A stretch of 64,000 bases of DNA, from assembly GCA_023228825.1 (NCBI GenBank), contig JALOAL010000003.1, positions 186,001 to 250,000 of the forward strand, given 5' to 3'. Below, one piece after another: positions 25,052-33,299 of this stretch. Numbering within the stretch: position 1 is the stretch's first letter; each line of letters begins with the position of its first letter. The notes under the pieces were generated by a model. It was given only the letters and a program-made list of their open reading frames with translations, was not told the DNA's origin and searched no databases. This DNA comes from Dehalococcoidia bacterium (GTDB lineage Bacteria; Chloroflexota; Dehalococcoidia; UBA2979). Both the position numbers and the translations under genes were made by a program.

Positions 25052-26194
25052 ATGGCCGAGACGACGAACGACGTGCAGATCCACCGCGGCCTGCAGGGCG
25101 TCTACTTCGACCGCTCGGCGGTGTGCGACATCGACGGGCGCGCGGGCGAACTCTGGTATCGCGGCTACTCCATCCACGAACTGGCGGAGCACTCCACGTT
25201 CGAGGAGACCGCCTACCTCCTGCTGCACGGCGACCTGCCCACCGCCTCGCAACTGCGGGAGTGGTCGGACGCCCTGGTGGCCGCGCGTACCCTCCCGCCC
25301 GAGGTCGTCGAGGTGATCCGCACGGTCCAGCGCGCGCACCCGATGGACGTGCTGCGCACGGCAGTCTCCGCGCTGGCGGTGGACGACCCGGACGTGGCCG
25401 ACAACTCGCCCGAGGCCACCCTGCGCAAGGCGGTACGCCTCACCAGCCAGGTGCCGATGATCGTCGCGGCGCACCACCGCATCCGCTCCGGCCTCGAGCC
25501 GCTGGAGCCGGACGCCACGCTCGGACACGCGGCCAACTTCCTCTGGCTGATCAAGGGCGAACGGCCGTCCGAGGATGCCGCGCGCCTGATGGACCTGGAT
25601 CTGATCCTGCACGCGGAGCACGGGGCGAATGCCTCGTCGTTCACGGCGCGCGTGGTGGCGGCGACGGATGCGAACCTGCACGCGGCGGTGACCTCGGGCG
25701 TGGCGGCGCTGAGCGGGCCGGCGCACGGCGGCGCCGCCGAGAACGTGATGCGCATGGCGCAGGAGATCGGCGAGCCGGAGCACGCCGCCGCCTACGTGAA
25801 GGCCCTCCGCGACGAGCGCAAGCCCGTCATGGGCTTTGGCCATCGCGTCTACCGCACGGAAGACCCGCGCGCGCGCCACATGCGCGCCGGCGTGAAGCGC
25901 CTGTCCGAGGAGATGGGCCAGCCGAAGTGGTTCGCCATCCTGGAGGCCGTCGTGGAGGCGATGCGGCCCTACGCGCGCCTGGGCGTGAACGTGAACGTCG
26001 ACTTCTACGCGGGCGTCGTCTACTACCTGCACGGCATCCCGGAGGACCTCTTCGTCCCCATCTTCGCCGTGGGCCGCACTCCGGGATGGTGCGTGAGCGT
26101 CCTGGAGCAGTACGCACACAACATCCTCATCCGCCCCCTCACCCTCTACGCCGGCCCCGCGCCGAGGGCGTACGTTGGGATCGAGGAGCGATGA
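25052..26194 (+). CDS. Citrate synthase
   Basis: 380 aa, type I length, which condenses oxaloacetate with acetyl-CoA. The catalytic triad is in place: His225 in GPAHGG, His264 in GFGHRVY and Asp317 in VNVDFY; the LHAEHGANASSF motif also matches. Start ATG at 25052 has AGGAGG 5-6 nt upstream. A 2-methylcitrate synthase role cannot be excluded since methylmalonyl-CoA mutase lies elsewhere in the window. The 255-nt spacer upstream shows nothing beyond a CACAAT (-10-like) at 24970-24975. The YgiT zinc-finger gene follows after only 3 nt, so the two are co-transcribed. Confidence 0.92.
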   Translation: MAETTNDVQIHRGLQGVYFDRSAVCDIDGRAGELWYRGYSIHELAEHSTFEETAYLLLHGDLPTASQLREWSDALVAARTLPPEVVEVIRTVQRAHPMDVLRTAVSALAVDDPDVADNSPEATLRKAVRLTSQVPMIVAAHHRIRSGLEPLEPDATLGHAANFLWLIKGERPSEDAARLMDLDLILHAEHGANASSFTARVVAATDANLHAAVTSGVAALSGPAHGGAAENVMRMAQEIGEPEHAAAYVKALRDERKPVMGFGHRVYRTEDPRARHMRAGVKRLSEEMGQPKWFAILEAVVEAMRPYARLGVNVNVDFYAGVVYYLHGIPEDLFVPIFAVGRTPGWCVSVLEQYAHNILIRPLTLYAGPAPRAYVGIEER

Positions 26195-26197
26195 GAC

Positions 26198-26416
26198 ATG
26201 CGCTGCACGGTCTGTCAGCAGGGTGAGACGCGGACGGGGGTCACGAACCTGGGCTTCCAGCGTGGGAGCAACCAGGTGGTCGTGAGGGACGTGCCGGCCG
26301 ACATCTGCGAGGCGTGCACGGAGTTCTTCGTGGACGAGGTCACCAGCGGCCAGGTCATTGCCCTCGCGGAGGACGCCATCGCGCACGGATGGGCGGTCGT
26401 GCACTACGCTTCCTGA
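26198..26416 (+). CDS. YgiT-type zinc finger protein, orphan antitoxin-like
   Basis: 72 aa with the YgiT/MqsA-type finger: Cys3, Cys6 (MRCTVCQQGE), then Cys37 and Cys40 (DICEACTEFF), and a helical tail ending EDAIAHGWAVVHY. The family supplies antitoxins for DUF4258/RelE-like toxins, usually as an adjacent pair. Here no toxin gene is beside it: upstream is citrate synthase (3-nt gap), downstream DinB. Also lacks the C-terminal HTH of full-length MqsA. Likely a stand-alone metal-binding protein or a leftover of a pair. Confidence 0.85.
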   Translation: MRCTVCQQGETRTGVTNLGFQRGSNQVVVRDVPADICEACTEFFVDEVTSGQVIALAEDAIAHGWAVVHYAS

Positions 26417-26449
26417 CTTCTGGAGCACCCCGCCGGAAAGAAGCCGCGC

Positions 26450-26983
26450 ATGACCACCGCCGACGCACCGAGGCTCACCGCCGTCACGCTCTCCACGCTC
26501 GCCGCCACGCCCGCCACCGTCCGCCTGCTGCTCACCGGCCTCGCCGAGGGCACCCTCCACGCGACGCCACCGGCTGAGGCAGAAGCCGGCGACTGGAGCC
26601 TGCACACCGTCGCGGTACACCTGGTCGACAGCCATCGGCGTCAGGTGAGGCGGATCCGGCGCATGGTGGCGGAGGACCGCCCCACACTCGCCGCCGTCGA
26701 CGATTGGGAGTCGCTCGTGGTGTCCGGGCTGCAGGACGAAGGCACCGAGGCGCTCATCGAGGTTCTGGCGGCGGAGCGGGCGAGCGACGTGCCGTGGTAC
26801 GCCTCGCTGGACGCGGCGGCGCTCGGCCGCACGGGGGTGCATTCGGCGGCGGCCGAGGTGAGCGTGGCGCACGTCCTGAACCACGCCGCGTACCACGACG
26901 CCCAGCACCTGGGGCAGGTGGCCCGCCTGATCGAGGTGGCCGCGGACGCCGGGCGCGGCCGCATGCGCTTCGCCGGGCCGTAG
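26450..26983 (+). CDS. DinB family metal-binding protein
   Basis: 177 aa four-helix-bundle protein. Three histidines in DinB-like spacing are seen: His in HTVAVHLVDSH near residues 47-57 and His in HVLNHAAYHDAQHL near 145-155. DinB-like proteins are thiol- or metal-dependent transferases, often linked to stress or bacillithiol/mycothiol chemistry. It sits in a run of same-strand genes (YgiT, DinB, Nudix, transglutaminase-like) with short gaps. ATG 33 nt after the YgiT stop, no strong Shine-Dalgarno. Substrate unknown. Confidence 0.82.
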   Translation: MTTADAPRLTAVTLSTLAATPATVRLLLTGLAEGTLHATPPAEAEAGDWSLHTVAVHLVDSHRRQVRRIRRMVAEDRPTLAAVDDWESLVVSGLQDEGTEALIEVLAAERASDVPWYASLDAAALGRTGVHSAAAEVSVAHVLNHAAYHDAQHLGQVARLIEVAADAGRGRMRFAGP

Positions 26984-26990
26984 GCAGACA

Positions 26991-27524
26991 GTGCGCCGCC
27001 CTCCCGTCTTCCGCTGGATCCGGAACGTCCCGCTGCTCCGCACGCTGGCGGAGGTCGCCGCCGGCCTGCTCGCCTCCCGTCAGCCGGTGGGGGCCACGGC
27101 GGTGATCGTGGGGCCGGACGGCCTGGTGCTGGTGGCGCTGCATCGCACCCGGCCCTCGGCGCCGTGGGGGTTGCCGGGCGGCTGGCTGCACCGAGGCGAA
27201 CTGCCGGAGGACGGCGTGCTGCGCGAGGTGGCCGAGGAACTCGACGTGCCCGTGACGCTGGAGCGCTACCTGTGCTCCTATGCACACTGGAACGGTCGTT
27301 TCCGCCCGCGCGGGCTGAGCCTGGCCTTTCGCCTCCGCTCGACCGCTCCGCCGGGGACGCAGGTGACGCCTCGCTCCTGGGAGATCGCCGTCACCCGCTG
27401 GGTGACGGGAGCCCAGGCAACGGCGATGCTTGCCCCGGACGAGGCGCGCGCGGTGAGGCTCGCCCTGGGCTCGCCACCCGCCCCCGCCGAGCCGCTTGAG
27501 ACGCCGGAGAGAGACCGGACATGA
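26991..27524 (+). CDS. Nudix hydrolase family protein
   Basis: 177 aa from a GTG, 8 nt after the DinB stop. Nudix box GGWLHRGELPEDGVLREV followed by AEELDV conforms to GX5EX7REUXEE, though the position expected to be Gly near the end is Asp. The substrate class is not obvious; the N-terminal 30 residues (RWIRNVPLLRTLAEV) are an extra amphipathic stretch. Cytoplasmic pyrophosphohydrolase likely, on a nucleoside-diphosphate-linked compound. Neighbouring genes give no guide. Confidence 0.87.
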   Translation: MRRPPVFRWIRNVPLLRTLAEVAAGLLASRQPVGATAVIVGPDGLVLVALHRTRPSAPWGLPGGWLHRGELPEDGVLREVAEELDVPVTLERYLCSYAHWNGRFRPRGLSLAFRLRSTAPPGTQVTPRSWEIAVTRWVTGAQATAMLAPDEARAVRLALGSPPAPAEPLETPERDRT

Positions 27525-27537
27525 GAGGGAGTGCCTG

Positions 27538-28152
27538 ATGCCGCTGGTCCCGATCCTCCGTGAGGAGGCGCTGCGACGAGGCCTGCTGGACGCGGACGAG
27601 GGCGTGGACGCTGCCACGGCGTTCCGCCTGGTGCGCGACATGCCCTACCGGCGCGCCTCGGACCGGCAGCCGGAGACGATCCTGCGCGAGTGGCGCGGCA
27701 CGTGCTCCGGGAAGCACTACCTGTTGCGCGACCTGCTGCGCGAGATCGGGATGCCCTCTACGGTCATCCTCGCCACGCACGAGTTCACGCCGGACAACTC
27801 GCCGTGGCTGCCGCCGCACCTGATGACCGAGGCGATCCTGGCGCCGGTGCCGGACGTCCACAACTTCCTCCGCGTCCAGTACGACCCGGCGGACGACCAG
27901 TGGATGACCGTGGACTGCACCTGGCCCAGCGCCGCTCGACGCCTGGAGATGCCGGCCAACCTCTCGTTCGAGCCCGGCGTGGACCAGCGCATTGCCTGCG
28001 ACCCGATCGAGATCTTCCACGTGCCGGAGGACCAGGACCCGCAGGCCCTGAAGGAGGAGGTGCTGGCCGACCACGTCGGCCAGCAGGCCGCGCGTCGGGA
28101 CGCCTTCATCAACGGTCTCTCGGACTGGGTGGAGCGCGAACTGGGCCAATAA
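27538..28152 (+). CDS. Transglutaminase-like cysteine-fold protein
   Basis: 204 aa; ATG at 27538 has GAGGGAG 6-7 nt upstream. The sequence WRGTCSGKHYLLRDLLREIG with Cys in a helix start, then DVHNFLRVQYDP with His, and MTVDCTWP with Asp, gives a Cys-His-Asp order like transglutaminases and arylamine acetyltransferases. No signal peptide, so it acts in the cytoplasm. The family assignment rests on these three motifs alone and is tentative. Lies 13 nt after the Nudix gene, probably in one transcript. Confidence 0.55.
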   Translation: MPLVPILREEALRRGLLDADEGVDAATAFRLVRDMPYRRASDRQPETILREWRGTCSGKHYLLRDLLREIGMPSTVILATHEFTPDNSPWLPPHLMTEAILAPVPDVHNFLRVQYDPADDQWMTVDCTWPSAARRLEMPANLSFEPGVDQRIACDPIEIFHVPEDQDPQALKEEVLADHVGQQAARRDAFINGLSDWVERELGQ

Positions 28153-28237
28153 CGGGCGGCCGCAGCGGGCCATCGAGGCTGACGGCTGCCTCGGTTAGGA
28201 TGGCGACGGCCACGAGTGGAGCGAGGTGGAGGCATCC

Positions 28238-28558
28238 GTGCAGAGCGCCCGAGTCAACGCGATCTACACCGCCTTCGCCACCCTGGTGTTCACCGGTCTG
28301 CAGTACTTCCAGGGTGAGCGCAGCGTCATGGTGCTGGCCGTGGGCGCGGTCATGTTCTTCGTCTTCACGTTCTTTATGCTGCGCCTCATCAATCGCGTCA
28401 CCTCCGTCATGGTGGGCGGCCTGAGCCGTAAGCGCGGCGAGCGCACCAGCGACGCCGATGCCGAACGTGGCCCGGAGGTCATCGAGCCCACCACCTCGCG
28501 CCCGGAACACGTCCGGCGCCGCCGCGAACGCCGCACACGGCGCGGCCGCCGCTCGTAG
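28238..28558 (+). CDS. Small two-helix membrane protein with basic tail
   Basis: 106 aa starting at a GTG with GGAGG 6 nt upstream (an alternative GTG lies 4 codons earlier). Two hydrophobic helices span about residues 8-24 and 32-52, followed by a highly charged tail (Arg-rich, ending RRRRERRTRRGRRS) that is likely cytoplasmic and could bind nucleic acid or anionic lipids. Family not recognised. TAGGAT at 28195-28200 is a plausible -10. Confidence 0.65.
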   Translation: MQSARVNAIYTAFATLVFTGLQYFQGERSVMVLAVGAVMFFVFTFFMLRLINRVTSVMVGGLSRKRGERTSDADAERGPEVIEPTTSRPEHVRRRRERRTRRGRRS

Positions 28559-28577
28559 CACGCGTACTCATAGATAC

Positions 28578-28607
28578 GAAGAACCCCCGGCGTCCCGGGG
28601 GTTCTTC
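28578..28607. terminator. Strong bidirectional terminator hairpin
   Basis: A 13-bp perfect stem (GAAGAACCCCCGG pairing with CCGGGGGTTCTTC) and 4-nt loop lie 20 nt after the stop at 28558 and before the stop of the convergent methyltransferase. The best terminator in the window. Confidence 0.85.
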
Positions 28608-28702
28608 GATCTGAACGGCTCCGGTCGGTACCAGTGGGTGACCCAGTGGGTGACGAGGCATCCGGGACCTGGAGGTGCTCCTCGCTGACCTGCACCGGCC
28701 CC

Positions 28703-29365
28703 CTACTCGGAGCGCTGGGCCACCACGCACCACAGCGGGTCGGCGTCCGGCGGCGAACGGTCGACGAAGACCGGCTCGTCAAAGTTGCCGGCCAGTCCGA
28801 AGTACGAGGCCACCAGCCGCACGCGGTCGGCCGGCCCCAACTGGCGCCAGACCTCCACCGCCTTGGTGGGGAACATGCGATGGGAGAAGGTGACGACGAA
28901 CGTGCCGCCCGGCGCCAGCACGCGGCCCACCTCGCGGAAGACGTCCACGGGCTGGACCAGGTACTGCACGGACACGGCGCACAACGCCACGTCGAAGGAG
29001 GCGGCCTCGTACGGCAGGACGGGATCCGTGTTCAGGTCGTGCACCACGCGATCCGTGAGTTGGGGGTTGTCCCGCAACTCCTCCTGGTTCATCCCCAGCC
29101 CGGCCACCCGCGCGTACTCCACGTCCGAGGGCAGGTGCGACACCCAGGAGGACATCAGGTCCAGCACCCGTGCGCCCGGCGGGACCACCTCGCGGTAGAA
29201 CTCGGTGAGCGCCTGGATGGTCGCGTCGTCAATGTGGGTGACGAAGCGGGGGACTTCGTAGAAGAAGCGGTCGGAGGACATGTCCTCGCGGCGGAAGAAC
29301 TGCGCGGGCATCTGCGGCATCTGGGGCTGTTCAGGCTGGTCAGGTTGGTCAGGCTGCTCAGGCAT
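28703..29365 (-). CDS. SAM-dependent methyltransferase (class I, UbiE-like)
   Basis: 220 aa. ARVLDLMSSWVSHLP is a slightly degenerate motif I, then VVHDLNTDPVLPYEAASFD (motifs II/III region) and GRVLAPGGTFVVTF (motif IV-V), in the correct order for a small-molecule methyltransferase. The N-terminus carries a repetitive Pro-Glu/Asp-Gln stretch (four or five PDQ/PEQ units) coded by a near-repeat at 29325-29365. ATG with GGGAGCG upstream. Convergent with the membrane protein gene, separated by the terminator. Substrate unknown. Confidence 0.78.
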   Translation of the reverse strand: MPEQPDQPDQPEQPQMPQMPAQFFRREDMSSDRFFYEVPRFVTHIDDATIQALTEFYREVVPPGARVLDLMSSWVSHLPSDVEYARVAGLGMNQEELRDNPQLTDRVVHDLNTDPVLPYEAASFDVALCAVSVQYLVQPVDVFREVGRVLAPGGTFVVTFSHRMFPTKAVEVWRQLGPADRVRLVASYFGLAGNFDEPVFVDRSPPDADPLWCVVAQRSE

Positions 29366-29455
29366 TGGGGGGCGCTCCCTGCATCCGCGGCAGAATAGCC
29401 GCTGCCAAGGAGGCCCGCGCGGCTCGTGCTGGCCCGCGCTCGATCTACCGTGACG

Positions 29456-29911
29456 TCAGTTCTGGGTGCTCACCACGCCGCCGACCACGAGGCTCGCGTG
29501 CAGGCCCTCGTGCCCGGGGATGATGCACGTGAAGGCCAGGGCGCCGGCCTCGGGTACGCGCAGGCGGATGACGGTGTCCCCGTTGGGTGCGAGCGACTCG
29601 TGCATCTCGGAGCCCGGGGCGGCGCCGGTCATCACGAAGGCATGAGGCGCGCCGGCGGAACCGGCCAGGACGAACTCCACCACCTCGCCCGGCCGAGCCA
29701 CGATCGAGGACAGGTCCAGCCGCCCGGTGGAAGCGTCCACCACGAAGGAGCGGTCCACCTCCACGGCGGAGAGGTCCACGCCGCGGATCAGCACGTCGTG
29801 GCCGTGGGAGCCCCATGCGAACGCCCACGCCACGGCGCCCACCATCACCATGGCAAAGCCGAGGCGGCGCCAGCGGGGGCGGGTGCGCAGCGGAAGTTCC
29901 AGGGCGGTCAC
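29456..29911 (-). CDS. Membrane-anchored cupredoxin-like protein
   Basis: 151 aa. Arg-rich N-terminus, one hydrophobic anchor (about residues 17-34), then a plastocyanin-type beta-sandwich. Copper ligand candidates: His90 (GAPHAF), Cys129 and His134 in FTCIIPGHEGLHASL. The position normally held by the axial Met is occupied by His138 or missing, so this may be a modified type 1 site. Starts at a GTG with TACGCT exactly 6 nt before it (leaderless style); an upstream ATG at 29941 is less likely. Probably an extracytoplasmic electron carrier or copper protein. Confidence 0.75.
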   Translation of the reverse strand: MTALELPLRTRPRWRRLGFAMVMVGAVAWAFAWGSHGHDVLIRGVDLSAVEVDRSFVVDASTGRLDLSSIVARPGEVVEFVLAGSAGAPHAFVMTGAAPGSEMHESLAPNGDTVIRLRVPEAGALAFTCIIPGHEGLHASLVVGGVVSTQN

Positions 29912-29962
29912 CCGTCTAGCGTACCTCCAGCGGGGCGCCACGCGTGGGACTTGAAGCCCGTA

Positions 29963-30532
29963 CTACCGGCCGCCCGCGGCAGGCGGCGCGCCGAGGCGGT
30001 CCGCGAATTCACCCAGGTCTCGCACGCGCTGGACGCGCGGGTCCAGGTCCACGCGGTTCGTGGGCCAGTCCCGCAGGAAGATGCGCGTGTCCGAGCCCTG
30101 CGCCAGCAACTGCGCGGTCCGGGGGTCGTCGTCAATGTGCTCGGCGGCGCGCAGGATTGTGAGCGCGTCCAGTTTGAAGTGGGGACTCCGGAGTCGGGTC
30201 TGGTTCACCACCACGCGGTCGAAGAGCGCCTCGAAGCCGTGGCGGCGAAGCCACCAGCGCGGATAGGTGCGGCGGCCCGTCAGCACCACCAGTTGGCGCA
30301 CCTCGCGCAGACGCTCCAGCGCCTCACGCGCGCCCGGGAGCGGGCGACGCGGGTTGAAGCGCAGGTGGTCCAGCGGCTCTCCCAGCCATCGAGGCGTGAT
30401 GCGCGCCGGGACTGGCGTGGCGCCCGGGTCCAGGAACGTGCGGTGCACGCCCACGTTCCACCCGAAGTACGGAGAACAGAACACGCCGTCCATGTCCACG
30501 GTCAGCACGGGCAAGTCAGGCCGGCGGCTCAT
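29963..30532 (-). CDS. HAD superfamily phosphatase (5'-nucleotidase-like)
   Basis: 189 aa. HAD motif I VDMDGVF with nucleophile Asp13 and acid Asp15, motif II VVLTGRR (Thr), motif III region KLDAL, and motif IV IDDDPRT, all in place. The large helical cap (GARITPRWLGEP...) suggests a small sugar-phosphate or nucleotide substrate. Lies just downstream of the LonB-like gene on the same strand, separated by 53 nt that contain a 17-bp tandem duplication. Confidence 0.82.
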   Translation of the reverse strand: MSRRPDLPVLTVDMDGVFCSPYFGWNVGVHRTFLDPGATPVPARITPRWLGEPLDHLRFNPRRPLPGAREALERLREVRQLVVLTGRRTYPRWWLRRHGFEALFDRVVVNQTRLRSPHFKLDALTILRAAEHIDDDPRTAQLLAQGSDTRIFLRDWPTNRVDLDPRVQRVRDLGEFADRLGAPPAAGGR

Positions 30533-30540
30533 GCGCCCTC

Positions 30541-30574
30541 AATCCCTTGGTCCTGGCAATCCCCTGGTCCTGGC
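30541..30574. repeat. 17-bp tandem duplication, two copies
   Basis: The unit at 30541-30557 (AATCCCTTGGTCCTGGC) recurs at 30558-30574 with one change (T to C). It lies between the start of the HAD gene and the stop of the LonB-like gene. Confidence 0.8.
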
Positions 30575-30585
30575 GGCGGCGCGCA

Positions 30586-33090
30586 CTAGACGATGATCGG
30601 CGGCTCCGGCGGTGGGCTGGGCGGGATGCCCGGCGGCGTGGGGTACGGCCCGCGCTGCGGCATGGGCACGTGGCCCTCCGTGGAAGGCGAGAACGCGCCG
30701 CGCTGGAGTTGCGAGGCCCACCCGGCCAGGCGGTCCTCCACCAGGCGGTAGACCGTGCCCTCCGGGTAGCGCCCTTCAGCGTCACGCTCCCGGCCCGCCG
30801 GCACGCCAGTGAGCACCTCGATGCCCTCCTCGATGGTGTCGACGGCCCAGATGTGGAACTTGCCCTCCGCCACCGCCTCCGCAACGCGCTGGGAGAGGAC
30901 CACGTTCTCGATGTTCGTGCGCGGAATCATCACCCCCTGGTCGCCCGTCAGGCCGCGCAGGCGACAGACCTCGAAGAAGCCCTCGATCTTCGCGGTCGCC
31001 CCGCCGATGGGCTGGACGCGCCCCATCTGGTCCACGGAACCGGTCACCGCGATGCGCTGGTCCACGGGGATGTCCGCCAGCGATGAGAGCAGCGCGTACA
31101 ACTCCGTGGAAGAGGCGGAGTCGCCGTCAATATCGCCGTACAACTGCTCGAACGTGAGGCTGGCGTGGAAGAGCGAGGCCTTGTCCTGGCCGAAGGTGTG
31201 GGCCAGGAATCCGCGCAGGATCAGGAAGCCCTTGTTGTGGATGCGCCCCGCCATCTCGCTTTCGCGCTCCACCATGACGATGCTGCCTCGGCCGGGCGAG
31301 GTCACGCAGGTCACGCGCGAGGGCCGTCCGAAGGCGATGTCGCCCAGGTCGTAGACGGAGAGCGCGTTGATCTGGCCCACGCGCTCGCCGGCCGTCTCCA
31401 CGTGGATCGTGCCGTCGTCCATGGCCTCCAGCAGGCGCTCGGCCACCAGCGACGAGCGGTAGACGCGCTCGTCCAGGGCGCGGAGCACGTGGCGCTCGTG
31501 GACCATGTCCTGGGCGTCCTGTCGTGCCCAGTAGTCCGCCTGGCGTACCGCGTCCACGAAGCCGGCCATGTTCGCCGACAACCGGTGCTGATCCTCCACC
31601 ATGCGGGAGGAGAACTCCACCAGGCGGCAGATGGCGGCGCGGGTGAACGGCAGCAGGCCGCCCCGTTCCACCTCCGCGCGGATCACCGAGGCCAGGCCGT
31701 TGGCGGTCTCCCGCGTGCGCGCGTAGTCCGTCTCAAAGTCCGCCTTCACCTTGAACAACTCCCGGAAGTCCGGGTCATACCGGTAGAGCAGGCTGTAGAG
31801 CATGGACTCGCCGATGAGGATCACCTTGAGGTGCAGCGGGATCGGGTCGGGTCGCAGGCCCGTGGTGGGCACCAGTTGAAAGTTCTCGGAGAGGTTCTCC
31901 ACCTGCAGCCGGTCAGACAGTAGCGAGCGCTTGAGCGCGTCCAGCGAGGCCGCATTGTTCAGCAAGTCGCGGAGGCGGATCACCAGGTAGCCGCCATTGG
32001 CCCGCGCCAGCGCGCCGGCGCGGATCAGCGTGTGGTCCGTCATGGCCGCGCCAATGGTGCCCTGGTACTCAACGCGGCCCACCAGGTTGTAGTAGGTGGG
32101 GTTGGTCTCAAAGATGACGGGGGCGCCCCCGTCCGGCTGGTTCGCTACGAAGACGTTGACCTCGTAGATACGGGTGGGGTCCGGGCGCGGGATGGGGAGG
32201 CCGGGCACCGCCGGCTGTTCGGCCTGCCGGAACTGGTTGCGATTCTCCGCCAGGTGGTTGCGCGCGGCCTCCAGGAACTTCTGGATCTCCGGGTCGTCCT
32301 GGTGACGCCCCAGCAGGGCCTCGAACAGGTGGCCCACCGCGTATCGAGCCGTCTCGTCGTCCAGTTGCTCGGCGGCGTCCTGCGCTTCCCGCTCGCGGGC
32401 GCGGAGCACGAGCATCGCTTCCTGCAATTCCTTCTCCAGCGTGCGCCGGTTGGCCGCGATCTGCTCGCGTTCCTCCTCACTCAGCGCGTTGAAACGCTCC
32501 TCCGTGGCCGGCTCGCCCTCGATGAGGGGGGCCGAGGCGATCCCCTGGGGGCCGAACTGCAGCGCGAAGTTGAGTTCGGCGGCTCGGGCCTGCAGGGCAG
32601 AGATCTGTTCGCTGCGCTGCTGCTCCAGCCGGTCCACCAGTTGCTGGCGCATGCGCGCGTAGGAGTCTGACTCAAACGCGGACGCCATCTCACGCGCGGC
32701 GGACTCCACCGCCTGGCGCACGGCCGCCGCGAACTGGTGCGCGGTGCCCGCGGGCATGGAGATGGCGGCGGGGTGGTCCGGATCCTCGAAGTCGTGGACG
32801 TAGATCCAGTCCTGCGCGGGCGGGGAGGCGGCGGCACGGCGGCGCAGGAAGGTGTCCACCACCGTGGACTTGCCGAAGCCGTCCGGCCCCGCCGCGTACA
32901 GGTTGTATCCGCGCGAGGCCATCCCCAGGGCAAACTCGATGGCTCGGACGGCGCGCTCCTGGCCGAAGACGGCCTCCAGCAGCGGCACGTCCTCCGTGGT
33001 CTCGAATTCAAGCCAACCGTCCTCGACGGTGGCGGTCACCTGGTCGACGGTGAGCCGCCGCTCGTCCCGAAGTCTGGTGGCCTCAACCAT
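30586..33090 (-). CDS. ATP-dependent protease, LonB/LonC-like
   Basis: 834 aa: AAA-type ATPase with Walker A GPDGFGKS at 68-75, a long helical insertion of about residues 130-300 (Gln/Glu/Arg-rich coiled coil), and a C-terminal Lon protease domain. The catalytic dyad is Ser658 (DGDSASSTE) and Lys701 (GGATAKIEG), spaced 43 residues as in E. coli Lon (Ser679/Lys722). A Pro-rich tail follows. This is the LonB-like family (AAA_32 plus LonC helical domain plus Lon_C) of bacteria, degrading misfolded or regulatory proteins. It does not lie with chaperone genes. Confidence 0.9.
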   Translation of the reverse strand: MVEATRLRDERRLTVDQVTATVEDGWLEFETTEDVPLLEAVFGQERAVRAIEFALGMASRGYNLYAAGPDGFGKSTVVDTFLRRRAAASPPAQDWIYVHDFEDPDHPAAISMPAGTAHQFAAAVRQAVESAAREMASAFESDSYARMRQQLVDRLEQQRSEQISALQARAAELNFALQFGPQGIASAPLIEGEPATEERFNALSEEEREQIAANRRTLEKELQEAMLVLRAREREAQDAAEQLDDETARYAVGHLFEALLGRHQDDPEIQKFLEAARNHLAENRNQFRQAEQPAVPGLPIPRPDPTRIYEVNVFVANQPDGGAPVIFETNPTYYNLVGRVEYQGTIGAAMTDHTLIRAGALARANGGYLVIRLRDLLNNAASLDALKRSLLSDRLQVENLSENFQLVPTTGLRPDPIPLHLKVILIGESMLYSLLYRYDPDFRELFKVKADFETDYARTRETANGLASVIRAEVERGGLLPFTRAAICRLVEFSSRMVEDQHRLSANMAGFVDAVRQADYWARQDAQDMVHERHVLRALDERVYRSSLVAERLLEAMDDGTIHVETAGERVGQINALSVYDLGDIAFGRPSRVTCVTSPGRGSIVMVERESEMAGRIHNKGFLILRGFLAHTFGQDKASLFHASLTFEQLYGDIDGDSASSTELYALLSSLADIPVDQRIAVTGSVDQMGRVQPIGGATAKIEGFFEVCRLRGLTGDQGVMIPRTNIENVVLSQRVAEAVAEGKFHIWAVDTIEEGIEVLTGVPAGRERDAEGRYPEGTVYRLVEDRLAGWASQLQRGAFSPSTEGHVPMPQRGPYPTPPGIPPSPPPEPPIIV

Positions 33091-33249
33091 CGAACACGCC
33101 CCTTCGGCAGCCTTGCGTGCGGGCCGCGCGGCGTGACGGCACGCCGAGCCCTGGGCCGATGCTAACAGCCAGAATCCGCAGCCTCATCGTTGCCGTGATC
33201 GTCGCTGGCCCTCCGACGCGAGGCCGGTCACCCAGCGGCGGGCCTCCCG

Positions 33250-33255
33250 TATAGT
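33250..33255 (+). promoter_or_regulatory. TATAGT -10 element upstream of the quinone oxidoreductase gene
   Basis: TATAGT (5/6) at 33250-33255, 45 nt before the ATG at 33300, with a poor -35 (GTCACC at 33228-33233). Lies in the divergent spacer with the LonB-like gene. Confidence 0.35.
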
Positions 33256-33299
33256 CGTGACCGTATCCCCTCGTCACTGTCGGACTGGTCGGAGGACCC

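Noticed and set aside
29325..29365. Tandem repeat coding for Pro-Asp/Glu-Gln units as a regulatory repeat
   Set aside because: It is within the methyltransferase reading frame and keeps frame, so it is simply a low-complexity N-terminus.
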